Numbered from the stretch's first letter, positions 44,413 to 53,551 are shown. The stretch: 64,000 nucleotides of DNA from Paenirhodobacter ferrireducens (GCF_004022265.1 NZ_SAVB01000005.1:124001-188000); one strand, 5' to 3'. Notes: generated from the letters alone by a model not told the origin. Numbers and translations: made by a program.

Positions 44413-44770
44413 CCCCGTCCGACCACGGCACGGGGTCAAGGTCGCGCGGGTTCACGCCCTCGAGGCAGCCCGCGTTCACCCCGTATTCGTTCGGGTTCGA
44501 GCGGCGCTGGTGGTGGGTGTAGATGCCGCAGGTCTTGCAAAACCAGTGCTTCGCCGTCTGCGTGCCGAACTGGTAGAGGGTCAGGTTCTCGGCCCCCTTC
44601 ACGATGCGGAGGCCGTCGAGCGGGGCCGAGACGGCCACCGCGCCGCGCCGGCGGCAGAAGGAACAGTCGCAGCGCCGCTTCGTGTTCAGCCCGTCCGAAA
44701 GCGTCACCTCGATCTCGACGGCGCCACAATGGCAGGTCAGGCGGTGGGGTGTGCGGATCTCGGGCAGCAT
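44384..44770 (-). CDS. GFA (glutathione-dependent formaldehyde-activating) family protein
   Basis: 128 residues. Seven conserved cysteines in the Gfa pattern: Cys13 and Cys15 (CHC), Cys34, Cys36 and Cys39 (CDCSFC), Cys78 and Cys81 (CKTC), binding zinc in the Mss4-like fold. Gfa was first linked to S-hydroxymethylglutathione formation, but most family members have unknown roles. The ATG overlaps the rhomboid stop (TGATG). Confidence 0.9.
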   Translation of the reverse strand: MLPEIRTPHRLTCHCGAVEIEVTLSDGLNTKRRCDCSFCRRRGAVAVSAPLDGLRIVKGAENLTLYQFGTQTAKHWFCKTCGIYTHHQRRSNPNEYGVNAGCLEGVNPRDLDPVPWSDGVNHPSDRRG

Positions 44771-45501
44771 CAGCGCCTCCTGCGGCGCACCACGGGGATC
44801 GTGGTGCGGATATATTCGATGTCGGGATGCGGCGGCCGGCCATGGGTGCGGGCCCAGAAGCCCGGCCCGCCCATGCGCAGGAAATGCGGCACGCACAGCA
44901 CGAGGCCGGCAAGGAAGCCGCCGATATGCGCCCAATAGGCGACGCCGCCGGTGAGGCTCGTCTCGGTGCTGCCGATCACCTGCAGCCCGAACCAGACCCC
45001 CAGCACGATCCAGGCGGGGATGGTGAAGATCCGGAAGAAGATGATGAAGATGATCAGCACGTCGACGCGGGCGCGCGGGAACATCAGCAGATAGCCCCCC
45101 ATCACCCCGGCGATCGCGCCCGAGGCGCCGACCATCGGGATCGTGCTGGTCGGATCGATGGCGATCTGGGCCCCGGCCGCGGCGAGGCCCGAGAGCAGAT
45201 AGAAGGCGAGGAAGCCGAGGGGGCCGAACTGATCCTCGAGATTGTCGCCGAAGACCCACAGGAACAGCATGTTGCCGCCCACATGCATCAGGCTCGCGTG
45301 CAGGAACATATGGGTGAAAAGGCCCCACAGCCACGCGCCTTGCGACACCGCCGCGGGATAGAGCGCGCCGGCCTGCCACAGCCCCTCAAGGTTGCCACCC
45401 CAGGGCGCGGTCAGCAGGTACAGGAACAGGTTGATCGCGATCAGGCCCCGGGTGATCCAGGGCGTGCGCATCGAGGGGTTGTGGTCGCGGATCGGGAACA
45501 T
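44770..45501 (-). CDS. Rhomboid family intramembrane serine protease
   Basis: 243 residues with six or seven membrane helices. Catalytic dyad Ser127 in GASGAIAG and His192 in AHIGGFLAG, with the conserved H-x3-N region (LMHVGGNMLFLW, Asn77). Cleaves membrane proteins within the bilayer; substrates unknown. Cotranslated with the GFA gene downstream. Confidence 0.93.
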   Translation of the reverse strand: MFPIRDHNPSMRTPWITRGLIAINLFLYLLTAPWGGNLEGLWQAGALYPAAVSQGAWLWGLFTHMFLHASLMHVGGNMLFLWVFGDNLEDQFGPLGFLAFYLLSGLAAAGAQIAIDPTSTIPMVGASGAIAGVMGGYLLMFPRARVDVLIIFIIFFRIFTIPAWIVLGVWFGLQVIGSTETSLTGGVAYWAHIGGFLAGLVLCVPHFLRMGGPGFWARTHGRPPHPDIEYIRTTIPVVRRRRR

Positions 45502-45546
45502 GGGCCGAGAGTTTCCGATCCGCCCCGCGCCGTCAAGCGAGCGCGG

Positions 45547-45957
45547 TCACTTCATCGCACGGATCAGTACCTTGCCCGCGGCATCGGTCAGTTCGAGCAC
45601 ATCGCCCGCCATCTGCGCATCTTTGGCGCGGCCGATGGTCGAGTGGAAGGCGCGCTCGACCTCTTCCGCCGGGCCGAGGCAGGCCATCCGGGTGCCGGCG
45701 AGCGCACCGATCTCGAGCTTGCCGTCATGCGTGCTGACCCGGCCCGAATAGCGGTTGCAGCCCGAGGTGCCGGCGATCATCCCGTCCTCGGGGCGGGCGA
45801 TGGTGACGCCGACGCCCTCGGGCACCGCGGTGCCGGCGATCTCGGTCACGTGCCACTCGACGCCCATGCCCAGCAGTTCGAGCGGGTCGGCGGCGGCCTC
45901 GTCCTTGCAGGCGGCAAGCGCAAGGCAGGCGAGGGCGGTCAGCATCAGGCGGCGCAT
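45547..45957 (-). CDS. META-domain lipoprotein (HslJ-like)
   Basis: 136 residues. Signal peptide with lipobox LAAC (Cys17). The mature domain has the META motif GTSGCNRYSG and TRMACLGPAEEVERAF, as in HslJ/META proteins associated with envelope stress or drug resistance. ATG with GGAGG upstream; the longer frame to 46011 has no SD. Same strand as the rhomboid gene, 45 bases ahead of it. Confidence 0.85.
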   Translation of the reverse strand: MRRLMLTALACLALAACKDEAAADPLELLGMGVEWHVTEIAGTAVPEGVGVTIARPEDGMIAGTSGCNRYSGRVSTHDGKLEIGALAGTRMACLGPAEEVERAFHSTIGRAKDAQMAGDVLELTDAAGKVLIRAMK

Positions 45958-46030
45958 GGGGGGCCTCCGGTCATTCGCGCGCACAGTGGGCCCGGGGGAG
46001 GGCGCCCGCAACCCGCTTCACGAAAGCGTG

Positions 46031-46861
46031 TCAGAAGGTGGGCGGCGTGTTCACCCAGATCACCACGGTGCGGCCGTCGGCGGCATTCGCCCAGGCATGC
46101 GGGCGGCGGCTTTCGAAATAGATCGAATCGCCGGTGCCGAGCTCGTGCACCTCCTCGCCGTCGAGGGTGATGCGAAAGCGGCCCTCGAGCACGGTGATGA
46201 ACTCCTCGCCCTCGTGGCCATAGCCGCCCTCCGAGGCGGCGCCGGGGGCGAGGATGAAGCGGTGACAGTCCATCTGCCGGCGGCCCTCGGCCAGCACCTC
46301 GACGCGCACCCCCTCGACCGGCATCGGCCAGATCCGTGCCGCACCCGAGCGCACCACCGGGCTGCCCGGCGCGTCCTGCCCCGACAGCCGCGACACCGTG
46401 GTGCCGTAATATTGTGCCAGATCGGCGAGCACCTTGAAGCTGACGCCGGCACCAGTGCGTTCGAGTGTCGACAGCGCCGAGGCCGAGATCCCCATCGCCT
46501 GCGCCACGTCATCAAGCTTTTCGCCGCGGGCGTTGCGCAGCTGGCGCAGCGCGGCGCCGAGCGGTTCGTTGGTGATCGCCGCGGCAGCCTCGTCGCTGTC
46601 GCCCTCGGCCTCGAGCGTCGCACGGATCGCCGCCGGGTTCAGCCCCGCCTCGCGGCGCAGGAAGGAAATCCGCTGCAGCCGCGCCACGTCGGCGGCGCTG
46701 TAGAGCCGCTGGCCCGAGGCGCGCCGCTGCGGCGCAATCAGCCCCTGCGTCTCCCACAGCCGCAGCGTCGAGGGTGCAACACCCGCCGCGCGCGCCGCTT
46801 CGGTCACGCGGAAGGTCGGTTCGCCGTCGGTCTGGTCAGAGGGGGCGCTGGAATCGGTCAT
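46031..46861 (-). CDS. MerR + XRE + cupin fusion transcriptional regulator
   Basis: 276 residues with three domains: a MerR-type winged helix (about 16-85: FRVTEAARAAGVAPSTLRLWETQGLI, RLYSAADVARL), an XRE helix-turn-helix (about 104-160: LRQLRNARGEKLDDVAQAMGISASALSTLE) and a C-terminal cupin (about 200-272: GEEFITVLEGRFRITLDGEEV, GDSIYFESRRPH). XRE-cupin proteins such as PuuR control polyamine/GABA genes, and this gene is divergent from gabT, so it may respond to GABA or a related compound (inference). Two DNA-binding domains in one chain is unusual. Confidence 0.88.
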   Translation of the reverse strand: MTDSSAPSDQTDGEPTFRVTEAARAAGVAPSTLRLWETQGLIAPQRRASGQRLYSAADVARLQRISFLRREAGLNPAAIRATLEAEGDSDEAAAAITNEPLGAALRQLRNARGEKLDDVAQAMGISASALSTLERTGAGVSFKVLADLAQYYGTTVSRLSGQDAPGSPVVRSGAARIWPMPVEGVRVEVLAEGRRQMDCHRFILAPGAASEGGYGHEGEEFITVLEGRFRITLDGEEVHELGTGDSIYFESRRPHAWANAADGRTVVIWVNTPPTF

Positions 46862-46907
46862 TTTCTAAGCCTTACACCGGCAATCTGCGGGGCACCATCA
46901 CAGGACA

Positions 46908-46935
46908 CAAGAAATTTCTTGCAGAAAAAATGCAA
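46908..46935. promoter_or_regulatory. Palindromic operator candidate between regulator and gabT
   Basis: CAAGAAATTTCTTG (46908-46921) is a perfect 14-base palindrome, and TTGCA-N7-TGCAA (46919-46935) overlaps it. Both lie in the ~110-base AT-rich gap between the divergent regulator and gabT, the expected place for autoregulation and gabT control. Two overlapping dyads fit a regulator with two DNA-binding domains, though this is speculative. Confidence 0.6.
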
Positions 46936-46971
46936 AGTGAGATGGTGAGCCATCACGAATCGGAGTTCCCC

Positions 46972-48258
46972 ATGACCGTGCAAACCTCGCCCGAACTTAC
47001 CGCCCGCAAGAATGCCGCCGTCGCCCGCGGCGTCGGCATGACCACGCAGATCTACGCCGCCAAGGCCGAGAACGCCGAGGTCTGGGACAAGAACGGCAAA
47101 CGCTACATCGACTTCGCCGCCGGCATCGCCGTGGTGAACACCGGCCACCGTCACCCGAAGGTGATCGAGGCGGTGAAGAACCAGCTCGACGCCTTCACCC
47201 ACACCTGCCACCAGGTGATGCCCTACGAGAACTACGTCGTGCTGGCCGAGCGCCTGAACGCCAAGGTTCCGGGCGATTTCCCGAAGAAGACGATCTTCAC
47301 CACCACGGGTGCCGAAGCCGTTGAAAACGCGATCAAGATTGCGCGTCACTACACCGGCCGCTCGGGCGTCATCGCCTTCGCCGGCGGCTTCCACGGCCGC
47401 ACCTTCATGACCATGACGCTGACCGGCAAGACCGCGCCCTACAAGGTCGGCTTCGGCCCGATGATGAACGACGTCTGGCACCTGCCCTACCCGAACGCGC
47501 TGCACGGCGTGTCGATGGATGACGCGCTCGAGGCGCTGAACCGTCTGTTCAAGTCCGACGCCGACCCGACCCGCATCGCCGCGATCATCCTCGAGCCGGT
47601 GCAGGGCGAAGGCGGCTTCGTGCCCGCCCCCGAAGGCTTCATGAAGAAGATCCGCGAGATCTGTGACGAGAACGGCATCGTGATGATCGCCGACGAGGTG
47701 CAGACCGGCTTTGCCCGCACCGGCAAGCTCTTCGCGATGGAACACCACGGCGTTGCCGCCGACATCACCACCATGGCCAAGGGCCTTGGCGGCGGTCTGC
47801 CGATCTCGGCGGTGACCGGCCGTGCCGAGATCATGGACCACGCCCAGCCGGGCGGCCTTGGCGGCACCTATGCCGGCAACCCGCTGTCGGTGGCCGCGGC
47901 GAATGCCGTGCTCGACGTGATCGAGGAAGAGGGTCTGTGCGACCGCGCCGCCCGTCTGGGTGCGCGCCTGAAGCAGCGCCTTGCCAGCCTGCAGGACCAG
48001 GTGCCGGAACTCGTCGAGATCCGCGGCCCGGGCTTCATGAACGCGGCCGAGTTCAACGTGGCGGGCACCGACACGCCGAACCCGGAGTTCGTGAAGAAGG
48101 TCTGTGACGAGGCGCTCGAGCGTGGCCTCGTGCTGCTGACCTGCGGCGTCTACGGCAACGTGATCCGCTTCCTGTCGCCGCTCACCATTCAGGAACCGGT
48201 GTTCGAGGAAGCCCTCGACATCCTCGAGGCCTCGATCCTCGCCGTGAAGAAGGGCTGA
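46972..48258 (+). CDS. gabT: 4-aminobutyrate aminotransferase
   Basis: 428-residue class III PLP aminotransferase; transfers the amino group of GABA to 2-oxoglutarate, giving succinate semialdehyde. PLP lysine is Lys270 in TTMAKGLGGGLPISAV; FAAGIAVVNTGHRHP, GFHGRTFMTMTLTGK and DEVQTGFARTG are typical of GabT. The start at MTVQTSPEL follows GGAG; ATGs at 46930 and 46942 are in frame but lie in the operator region. A related omega-transaminase function cannot be ruled out. No gabD is adjacent; an Lrp-type regulator follows by four bases. Confidence 0.92.
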   Translation: MTVQTSPELTARKNAAVARGVGMTTQIYAAKAENAEVWDKNGKRYIDFAAGIAVVNTGHRHPKVIEAVKNQLDAFTHTCHQVMPYENYVVLAERLNAKVPGDFPKKTIFTTTGAEAVENAIKIARHYTGRSGVIAFAGGFHGRTFMTMTLTGKTAPYKVGFGPMMNDVWHLPYPNALHGVSMDDALEALNRLFKSDADPTRIAAIILEPVQGEGGFVPAPEGFMKKIREICDENGIVMIADEVQTGFARTGKLFAMEHHGVAADITTMAKGLGGGLPISAVTGRAEIMDHAQPGGLGGTYAGNPLSVAAANAVLDVIEEEGLCDRAARLGARLKQRLASLQDQVPELVEIRGPGFMNAAEFNVAGTDTPNPEFVKKVCDEALERGLVLLTCGVYGNVIRFLSPLTIQEPVFEEALDILEASILAVKKG

Positions 48259-48262
48259 GACG

Positions 48263-48727
48263 ATGTGGGGAGAGGCACCGCGCGGGGACCGGCTCGATGA
48301 CACCGATCAGCGTCTGATCGCCGCCTTGCGGCGGGACGGGCGTGCCTCGGTCTCGGACCTGGCCGCGCAGCTCGGCCTCTCCCGCGCCACCGTGCGCACG
48401 CGCATCGAGAGGCTGGTCGCGCGGGGCGAGATTTCGGGCTTCACCGTGCTCACCCGCGCCGACGTCACCGCCTCGCCGGTGCGCGGCATGATGATGCTCA
48501 CTGTCGAAGGGCGCGCCACCGAGCGCGTCGTGCAACGGCTGCTCGGCCTGCCTGCGGTGCAGGCCGTGCACACCACCAACGGCCAGTGGGACCTGATCGT
48601 CGAGATCGGCACGCGCAGCCTGCCCGATCTGGACGAGACGATCCTGCACATCCGCCGCATCGAAGGGGTGCAGCGGACCGAGACCAACCTGCAACTGTCG
48701 ACCCGCCGGCCCTCGGCGCGTCTCTGA
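48263..48727 (+). CDS. Lrp/AsnC family transcriptional regulator
   Basis: 154 residues. N-terminal HTH (LDDTDQRLIAALRRDGRASVSDLAAQLGLSRATVRTRIERL, in pieces) and C-terminal RAM ligand-binding domain (roughly 70-145, with VQAVHTTNGQWDLIVEIG). Lies four bases after gabT, so it is probably in the same transcript and may sense an amino acid linked to that enzyme. Confidence 0.92.
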   Translation: MWGEAPRGDRLDDTDQRLIAALRRDGRASVSDLAAQLGLSRATVRTRIERLVARGEISGFTVLTRADVTASPVRGMMMLTVEGRATERVVQRLLGLPAVQAVHTTNGQWDLIVEIGTRSLPDLDETILHIRRIEGVQRTETNLQLSTRRPSARL

Positions 48728-48748
48728 CGCCTTCCCTCCGGCCGACGC

Positions 48749-48768
48749 GCGCGCCATGATGGGCGCGC
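48749..48768. terminator. GC hairpin after the Lrp-type gene
   Basis: GCGCGCC / GGCGCGC, 7-bp stem with an ATGATG loop, 21 bases after the stop. No T-run; a weak or Rho-assisted terminator is possible. Confidence 0.35.
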
Positions 48769-48784
48769 AAGGGGAGGGGCGGCG

Positions 48785-50041
48785 ATGGACGAGACGATGC
48801 TGAAGCTGGGCGTCGCGCTGGCGATCGGCCTTCTGGTCGGGGTCGAGCGCGGCTGGCGCGAGCGCGACGAGCCCTCGGGCAGCCGCACGGCAGGGCTGCG
48901 CACCTATGGCATCTTCGGCCTGCTCGGCGGCGTTTTCGCCGCCGTCAGCCTGGCGCTCGGCTCCTCGATCGTGCTCGGCGCGGCCTTCCTTGGCTTCGCG
49001 GCGCTGTTCGGCCTCTTCGAATATCACGAATCGCTCCATGACGAGAACTTCAGTGTCACCGCGCTGATGGCAGGGCTCGGCGTCTTCGGCCTCGGGGCGC
49101 TGGCCGTGGTGGGCGACTACCGGGTCGCGGCGGCAGGCGGCACGGCGCTCGCCGGCATCCTCGCCAGCCGCGAGATGCTGCACAGCGCATTGCGCCGGCT
49201 GAGCTGGGTCGAGCTGCGCTCGGCCCTTGTCCTTGCCGCGATGACGGTGATCGTGCTGCCGCTGCTGCCCGACCGCACGATCGACCCCTGGGGCGGTTTC
49301 AACCCGCGCGAGGTGTGGTTCTTCACCGTGCTGATCGCGACCATCTCCTTTCTCGGCTACATCGCGGTGCGGATCCTCGGCACGACCCGCGGGCTGATCG
49401 TCAGCGGGCTTGCCGGCGCGCTCGTCTCCTCGACCGCGGTCACCGTGGCGCTCGCGCGCATGGCGAAGGAGGCCGAGCGCCCGGTGCCGCTTGCCGGCGC
49501 CGCGGCGCTGGCGGCGATGGTCTCAGTGCTGCGGGTGACGGTGGTCGTCGGGCTGATCGGCGGGCCGGTGCTGCTGCAGATCCTGCCGGTCACCGCCACC
49601 GCGGCGGCGGTGCTGGCGCTGGTCGGCGGGCTGGTGCTGGCCCGGGCGAAAAGCCTGCCCGAGGGCAGCGAGATGCTGCGCAACCCCTTCGAGCTGCGCG
49701 CGCTGCTGGCCTTTGCCGCGCTGTTTTCCATCGTCTCGATGCTGAACGCGGCGCTCAGCGCGCGCTTCGGCGGCTCGGGCCTCCTCGTCACCTCGGCCGC
49801 CTCGGGGATCTTCGACGTCGATGTCGCGGTGCTGAGCGCGCTGCGTCTGGCGGGCGAGGGATTTGCCGCGCCAATGATCGGGGCCGCGGTGCTGATGGCG
49901 CTCGTTTCGAACACCGTCGGGCGGATCTTCCTGTCGGTGCTGGCCGGGCCGGTGCGGTTCTGGGCGGCGCTGGCCCTGATCTCGGCGCTCGCCGTTGCGG
50001 CGGGCGGGGCGGTCTTCGCGGTGCTCTCCGCCGCGGGCTAA
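48785..50041 (+). CDS. MgtC/SapB-DUF4010 membrane protein
   Basis: 418 residues with about eleven or twelve hydrophobic helices. The N-terminal part (LKLGVALAIGLLVGVERGWRERDEPSGSRTAGLRTY) is an MgtC/SapB-type domain and the second half matches DUF4010 (SGLAGALVSSTAVTVALARMAKE). Role unknown; MgtC proteins affect magnesium or ATP homeostasis, but that should not be assumed here. GGGAGGGGCGGCG contains its SD. Confidence 0.88.
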   Translation: MDETMLKLGVALAIGLLVGVERGWRERDEPSGSRTAGLRTYGIFGLLGGVFAAVSLALGSSIVLGAAFLGFAALFGLFEYHESLHDENFSVTALMAGLGVFGLGALAVVGDYRVAAAGGTALAGILASREMLHSALRRLSWVELRSALVLAAMTVIVLPLLPDRTIDPWGGFNPREVWFFTVLIATISFLGYIAVRILGTTRGLIVSGLAGALVSSTAVTVALARMAKEAERPVPLAGAAALAAMVSVLRVTVVVGLIGGPVLLQILPVTATAAAVLALVGGLVLARAKSLPEGSEMLRNPFELRALLAFAALFSIVSMLNAALSARFGGSGLLVTSAASGIFDVDVAVLSALRLAGEGFAAPMIGAAVLMALVSNTVGRIFLSVLAGPVRFWAALALISALAVAAGGAVFAVLSAAG

Positions 50042-50141
50042 GCATCACCATCGCGTGCCCCCGCGACAATGACGCGCAGCCACCTTGGCCGGGGCGGCCA
50101 GACCCTCTATGATCCCGCCCGCGGACAGAGAGGACATTCCC

Positions 50142-52103
50142 ATGATTGCAGAGCTCGGCCATTTCGCCCTGATCCTCGCCTTTTGCGTGGCGCTGATCCA
50201 GATGGTGATCCCGCTGATCGGCGCCCAGAAGGGCTGGAGCGGCTGGATGGCGGTCGGAGACCCCGCCGCCACGGCCCAGTTCCTGCTGATTGCGGTTGCC
50301 TTCGCCGCGCTGATGCACGGCTTCGTCACCTCGGATTTCTCGCTGAAGGTGGTCTATCAGAACTCGCATACCGACAAGCCGATGCTCTACAAGGTCACCG
50401 GGCTCTGGGGCAACCACGAGGGCTCGATGCTGCTGTGGGTGCTGATCCTGTCGCTCTTCGGCGCCGCCGCCGCCTGGTTTGGCGGCGCGCTGCCGCCGCG
50501 GCTGCGGGCGCGCGTGCTGTCGGTGCAGGCCTCGATCGGGGTGGCCTTCCTCGGCTTCATCCTGCTCACCTCGAACCCCTTCACCCGTCTCGCCGAGCCG
50601 CCCTTCAACGGCCGCGACCTGAACCCGCTGCTGCAGGACCCGGGCCTCGCCTTCCATCCGCCCTTCCTCTACCTCGGCTATGTCGGTCTCTCGATGGCCT
50701 TCTCCTTCGCCGTCGCCGCGCTGATCGAGGGCCGGGTCGATGCTGCCTGGGCCCGCTGGGTCCGGCCTTGGACGCTGGCCGCCTGGATCTTCCTGACCAT
50801 CGGCATCGCGCTTGGCTCGTGGTGGGCCTATTACGAGCTTGGCTGGGGCGGCTTCTGGTTCTGGGATCCGGTCGAGAATGCCTCCTTCATGCCCTGGCTG
50901 CTGGCCGCGGCGCTGCTGCACTCGGCGATCGTCGTCGAGAAGCGCGAGGCGCTGAAAAGCTGGACGATCCTTCTCGCGATCATGGCCTTCGGCTTCTCGC
51001 TGATCGGCACCTTCATCGTGCGGTCGGGTGTCATCACCTCGGTGCACAGCTTTGCCAATGACCCGAAGCGCGGCATCTTCATCCTGTTCATCCTCGCCCT
51101 CTTCGTCGGCGGCGCGCTGACGCTTTATGCCGCGCGGGCCGGCGCGATGCAGGCGAAGGGCGTGTTCTCGATGGTGTCGCGCGAAAGCGCGCTGGTGCTG
51201 AACAACATCCTGCTGGCCACCGCGGCGCTTGTCGTCTTCGTCGGCACGCTCTGGCCGCTCGTCGCCGAGATGGCCTGGGGGCGCAAGCTCTCGGTCGGGG
51301 CGCCGTTCTTCGACAAGGCCTTCACCCCCTTCATGGTGATCCTCGCCCTGATCCTGCCGATCGGCGCGATGATGCCGTGGAAGCGGGCGGCCCTTGGCAA
51401 GCTGATCCGCCCGCTTGCCCCGGCGGCGATCCTGGCGCTCGCGGTCGCGGGCCTTGCCTGGACGCTCGAGACCGGCCGCCCGGTGCTGGCGCTGGTCGCG
51501 GCGGGGCTGGGCTCGTGGCTCGTCTTCGGGGCCGCGGCCGAGCTTTGGGTGCGTGCAGGCCGCACGCCGGCCCGTCTCGCCCGTCTGCCGCGCGCCGACT
51601 GGGGCAAGGCCACCGCGCATTCGGGGCTGGGCGTCGTCTTTGCCGGCATCGGCCTGCTGATGGCGGGCCAGGTCGAGGACATCCGCGTCGCGCAGGTCGG
51701 CGAGACCTTCACCGTCGCGGGCTATGCGATCACCCTCGACAAGGTCGAGCATCTGCCCGGCCCGAACTACACCACCACCGAGGCGACGATCACCGTGCGT
51801 CAGGGCGGCAAGTTCGTCGCCACGCTGCATCCCGAAAAGCGGATCTACCCGGTGCAGGCGATGCCGACGACCGAGGCCGACATCGACAACGGGTTCCTGC
51901 GCGACGTCTATCTGGTGATCGGCGACCCGCAGGAGGGCGGTGGCTGGGCGGTGCGCACCTATATCAAGCCCTTCGCGAACTGGATCTGGGCCGGCGCGCT
52001 GCTGATGGCCTTCGGCGGGCTGCTCAGCCTGAGCGACCGGCGCTATCGCGTCGCCGCCGGCGCCCGCAAAGCCGCCGCTTCCACCATCCAGCCCGCGGAG
52101 TGA
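50142..52103 (+). CDS. ccmF: Cytochrome c-type biogenesis protein CcmF (haem lyase subunit)
   Basis: 653 residues, about fifteen membrane helices. The tryptophan-rich WWD haem-binding motif WGGFWFWDPVENASFMPWL lies near residue 240, and histidines in HPPFLYLGYVG are conserved. CcmF attaches haem to apocytochrome c in the periplasm with CcmH and CcmI. ATG preceded by AGAGAGGACATTCC. Followed two bases later by ccmH; the remaining ccm genes are not in this window. Confidence 0.96.
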   Translation: MIAELGHFALILAFCVALIQMVIPLIGAQKGWSGWMAVGDPAATAQFLLIAVAFAALMHGFVTSDFSLKVVYQNSHTDKPMLYKVTGLWGNHEGSMLLWVLILSLFGAAAAWFGGALPPRLRARVLSVQASIGVAFLGFILLTSNPFTRLAEPPFNGRDLNPLLQDPGLAFHPPFLYLGYVGLSMAFSFAVAALIEGRVDAAWARWVRPWTLAAWIFLTIGIALGSWWAYYELGWGGFWFWDPVENASFMPWLLAAALLHSAIVVEKREALKSWTILLAIMAFGFSLIGTFIVRSGVITSVHSFANDPKRGIFILFILALFVGGALTLYAARAGAMQAKGVFSMVSRESALVLNNILLATAALVVFVGTLWPLVAEMAWGRKLSVGAPFFDKAFTPFMVILALILPIGAMMPWKRAALGKLIRPLAPAAILALAVAGLAWTLETGRPVLALVAAGLGSWLVFGAAAELWVRAGRTPARLARLPRADWGKATAHSGLGVVFAGIGLLMAGQVEDIRVAQVGETFTVAGYAITLDKVEHLPGPNYTTTEATITVRQGGKFVATLHPEKRIYPVQAMPTTEADIDNGFLRDVYLVIGDPQEGGGWAVRTYIKPFANWIWAGALLMAFGGLLSLSDRRYRVAAGARKAAASTIQPAE

Positions 52104-52105
52104 TC

Positions 52106-52558
52106 ATGCTGAAACGTCTTGCGCTGCTGCTGCTTCTGGCCACGCCCGCCCATGCCGTGCAGCCCGACGAGGTGCTGGCCGATCCCGCGCTCGAGAAACG
52201 CGCACGGGAAATCAGTCAGGTGCTGCGCTGCCCGGTCTGTCAGGGCGAGAACATCGACGAATCGAATGCCGATGTCTCGCGCGATCTGCGGCTTCTGGTG
52301 CGCGAGCGATTGACCGACGGCGACAGCAATGCGCAGGTTCTCGACTACATCACCGCGCGCTATGGCGAATATGTGCTGTTCGAGCCCGAGAAGACCGGCG
52401 CGAACCTGATCCTCTACTGGACCGGGCCCGCCGTGCTGCTGGTGGCGCTTGGCGGTGCCTTCGTCTGGATCCGCCGCCGTCGCCGCGAGGAACCGGCTGC
52501 GGCCAAGGCGCTCAGCCCCGAGGAAGAGGCGCGGCTGAAGGAGCTGATGAACTCCTGA
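52106..52558 (+). CDS. ccmH: Cytochrome c-type biogenesis protein CcmH
   Basis: 150 residues. Signal peptide (MLKRLALLLLLATPAHA), the redox motif LRCPVCQ with Cys42 and Cys45, and a C-terminal membrane helix (LYWTGPAVLLVALGGAFVWI). Reduces the CXXCH cysteines of apocytochrome c before haem attachment. Close spacing to ccmF shows cotranscription. Confidence 0.96.
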   Translation: MLKRLALLLLLATPAHAVQPDEVLADPALEKRAREISQVLRCPVCQGENIDESNADVSRDLRLLVRERLTDGDSNAQVLDYITARYGEYVLFEPEKTGANLILYWTGPAVLLVALGGAFVWIRRRRREEPAAAKALSPEEEARLKELMNS

Positions 52559-52646
52559 TCCGCGCGCAGTGCGGGCCGTGACGCACGGTTTCGCTTTCGT
52601 CCCCCGGTGTCCCCGGTAATCTTCGGCCGGGACAAGGGAGGACGGC

Positions 52647-53423
52647 ATGAGCTGGCAGACGATCCGTTACGAGTTTTCCGAGGGGCTTGCGGTCATCGCG
52701 ATGAACCGCCCCGAGGTGATGAATGCACTCAACACCACGATGCGGGCCGAGCTGCGCGAGGCGCTGAGCCGTGCGGCGGGCGAGGCGCGGGCGATCGTGC
52801 TGACCGGCGCGGGGCGGGCCTTCTGCTCGGGCCAGGACCTGGCAGATGGCGCGGCGACCGGCGTGCTCGAGCTCGAGACCGTGCTGCGCGAGGAATACGA
52901 GCCGATCCTGAAGGCGATCACCGACTGCCCGGTGCCGGTGATCGCGGCGGTGAACGGCGCCGCGGCCGGGGCAGGGGCCAATCTCGCGCTTGCGGCCGAT
53001 GTGGTGATCGCCACCGAATCGGCGGTCTTCCTGCAGGCCTTCACCCGGATCGGGCTGATGCCGGATGCCGGCGGCACCTATTGGCTGCCGCGGCAGGTGG
53101 GGCTTGCCCGCGCCATGGGGCTTGCGCTTTTCGCCGACAAGGTCACCGCGACCGAGGCCGCCGCGCAGGGAATGATCTGGGAAGCCGTGCCCGACGTCGA
53201 TTTCGCCCATCACTGGCGCGCCCGCGCCGAGCATCTGGCCAAGGGCCCGACCCGCGCCTTTGCCGCGGTGAAGCGGGCGATGCGGGAAAGCTCGGCCAAT
53301 GATCTCGCAGCGCAGCTGTCGCTTGAGGCAGAACTGCAGGGCGGGCTTGGCCTGACGCAGGACTTCCGCGAAGGGGTGCAGGCCTTCCTCGAGAAGCGGC
53401 CGGCCCGCTTCGAGGGACGCTGA
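52647..53423 (+). CDS. Enoyl-CoA hydratase/isomerase, PaaG-like
   Basis: 258-residue crotonase. Oxyanion-hole motifs AFCSGQDL and NGAAAGAGANLALAAD, and GLMPDAGGTYWLPRQVG, are close to PaaG, the ring-1,2-epoxyphenylacetyl-CoA isomerase. The aspartate in MPDAGGT rather than a glutamate favours an isomerase of that kind. No other paa genes are near, so a general enoyl-CoA hydratase or isomerase role is possible. ATG with GGGAGGAC upstream. Confidence 0.88.
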   Translation: MSWQTIRYEFSEGLAVIAMNRPEVMNALNTTMRAELREALSRAAGEARAIVLTGAGRAFCSGQDLADGAATGVLELETVLREEYEPILKAITDCPVPVIAAVNGAAAGAGANLALAADVVIATESAVFLQAFTRIGLMPDAGGTYWLPRQVGLARAMGLALFADKVTATEAAAQGMIWEAVPDVDFAHHWRARAEHLAKGPTRAFAAVKRAMRESSANDLAAQLSLEAELQGGLGLTQDFREGVQAFLEKRPARFEGR

Positions 53424-53466
53424 GCGCTTGCCGGCGCGCCCCGGGCGCGCTAGCCAAGGGCCGAGT

Positions 53467-53551
53467 GCGGGCGTGGCGAAATGGTAGACGCATGGGACTT
53501 AAACTCCCTCGGGCCCAGCCCATGCCGGTTCGAGTCCGGTCGCCCGCACCA
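53467..53551 (+). tRNA. tRNA-Leu (UAA)
   Basis: 85 bases including the encoded CCA. Acceptor stem GCGGGCG / CGCCCGC, anticodon loop CTTAAAC with anticodon TAA, a long variable arm (CTCGGGCCCAGCCCATG region) as expected for a class II tRNA, and T-loop GGTTCGAGTCC. Confidence 0.96.
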
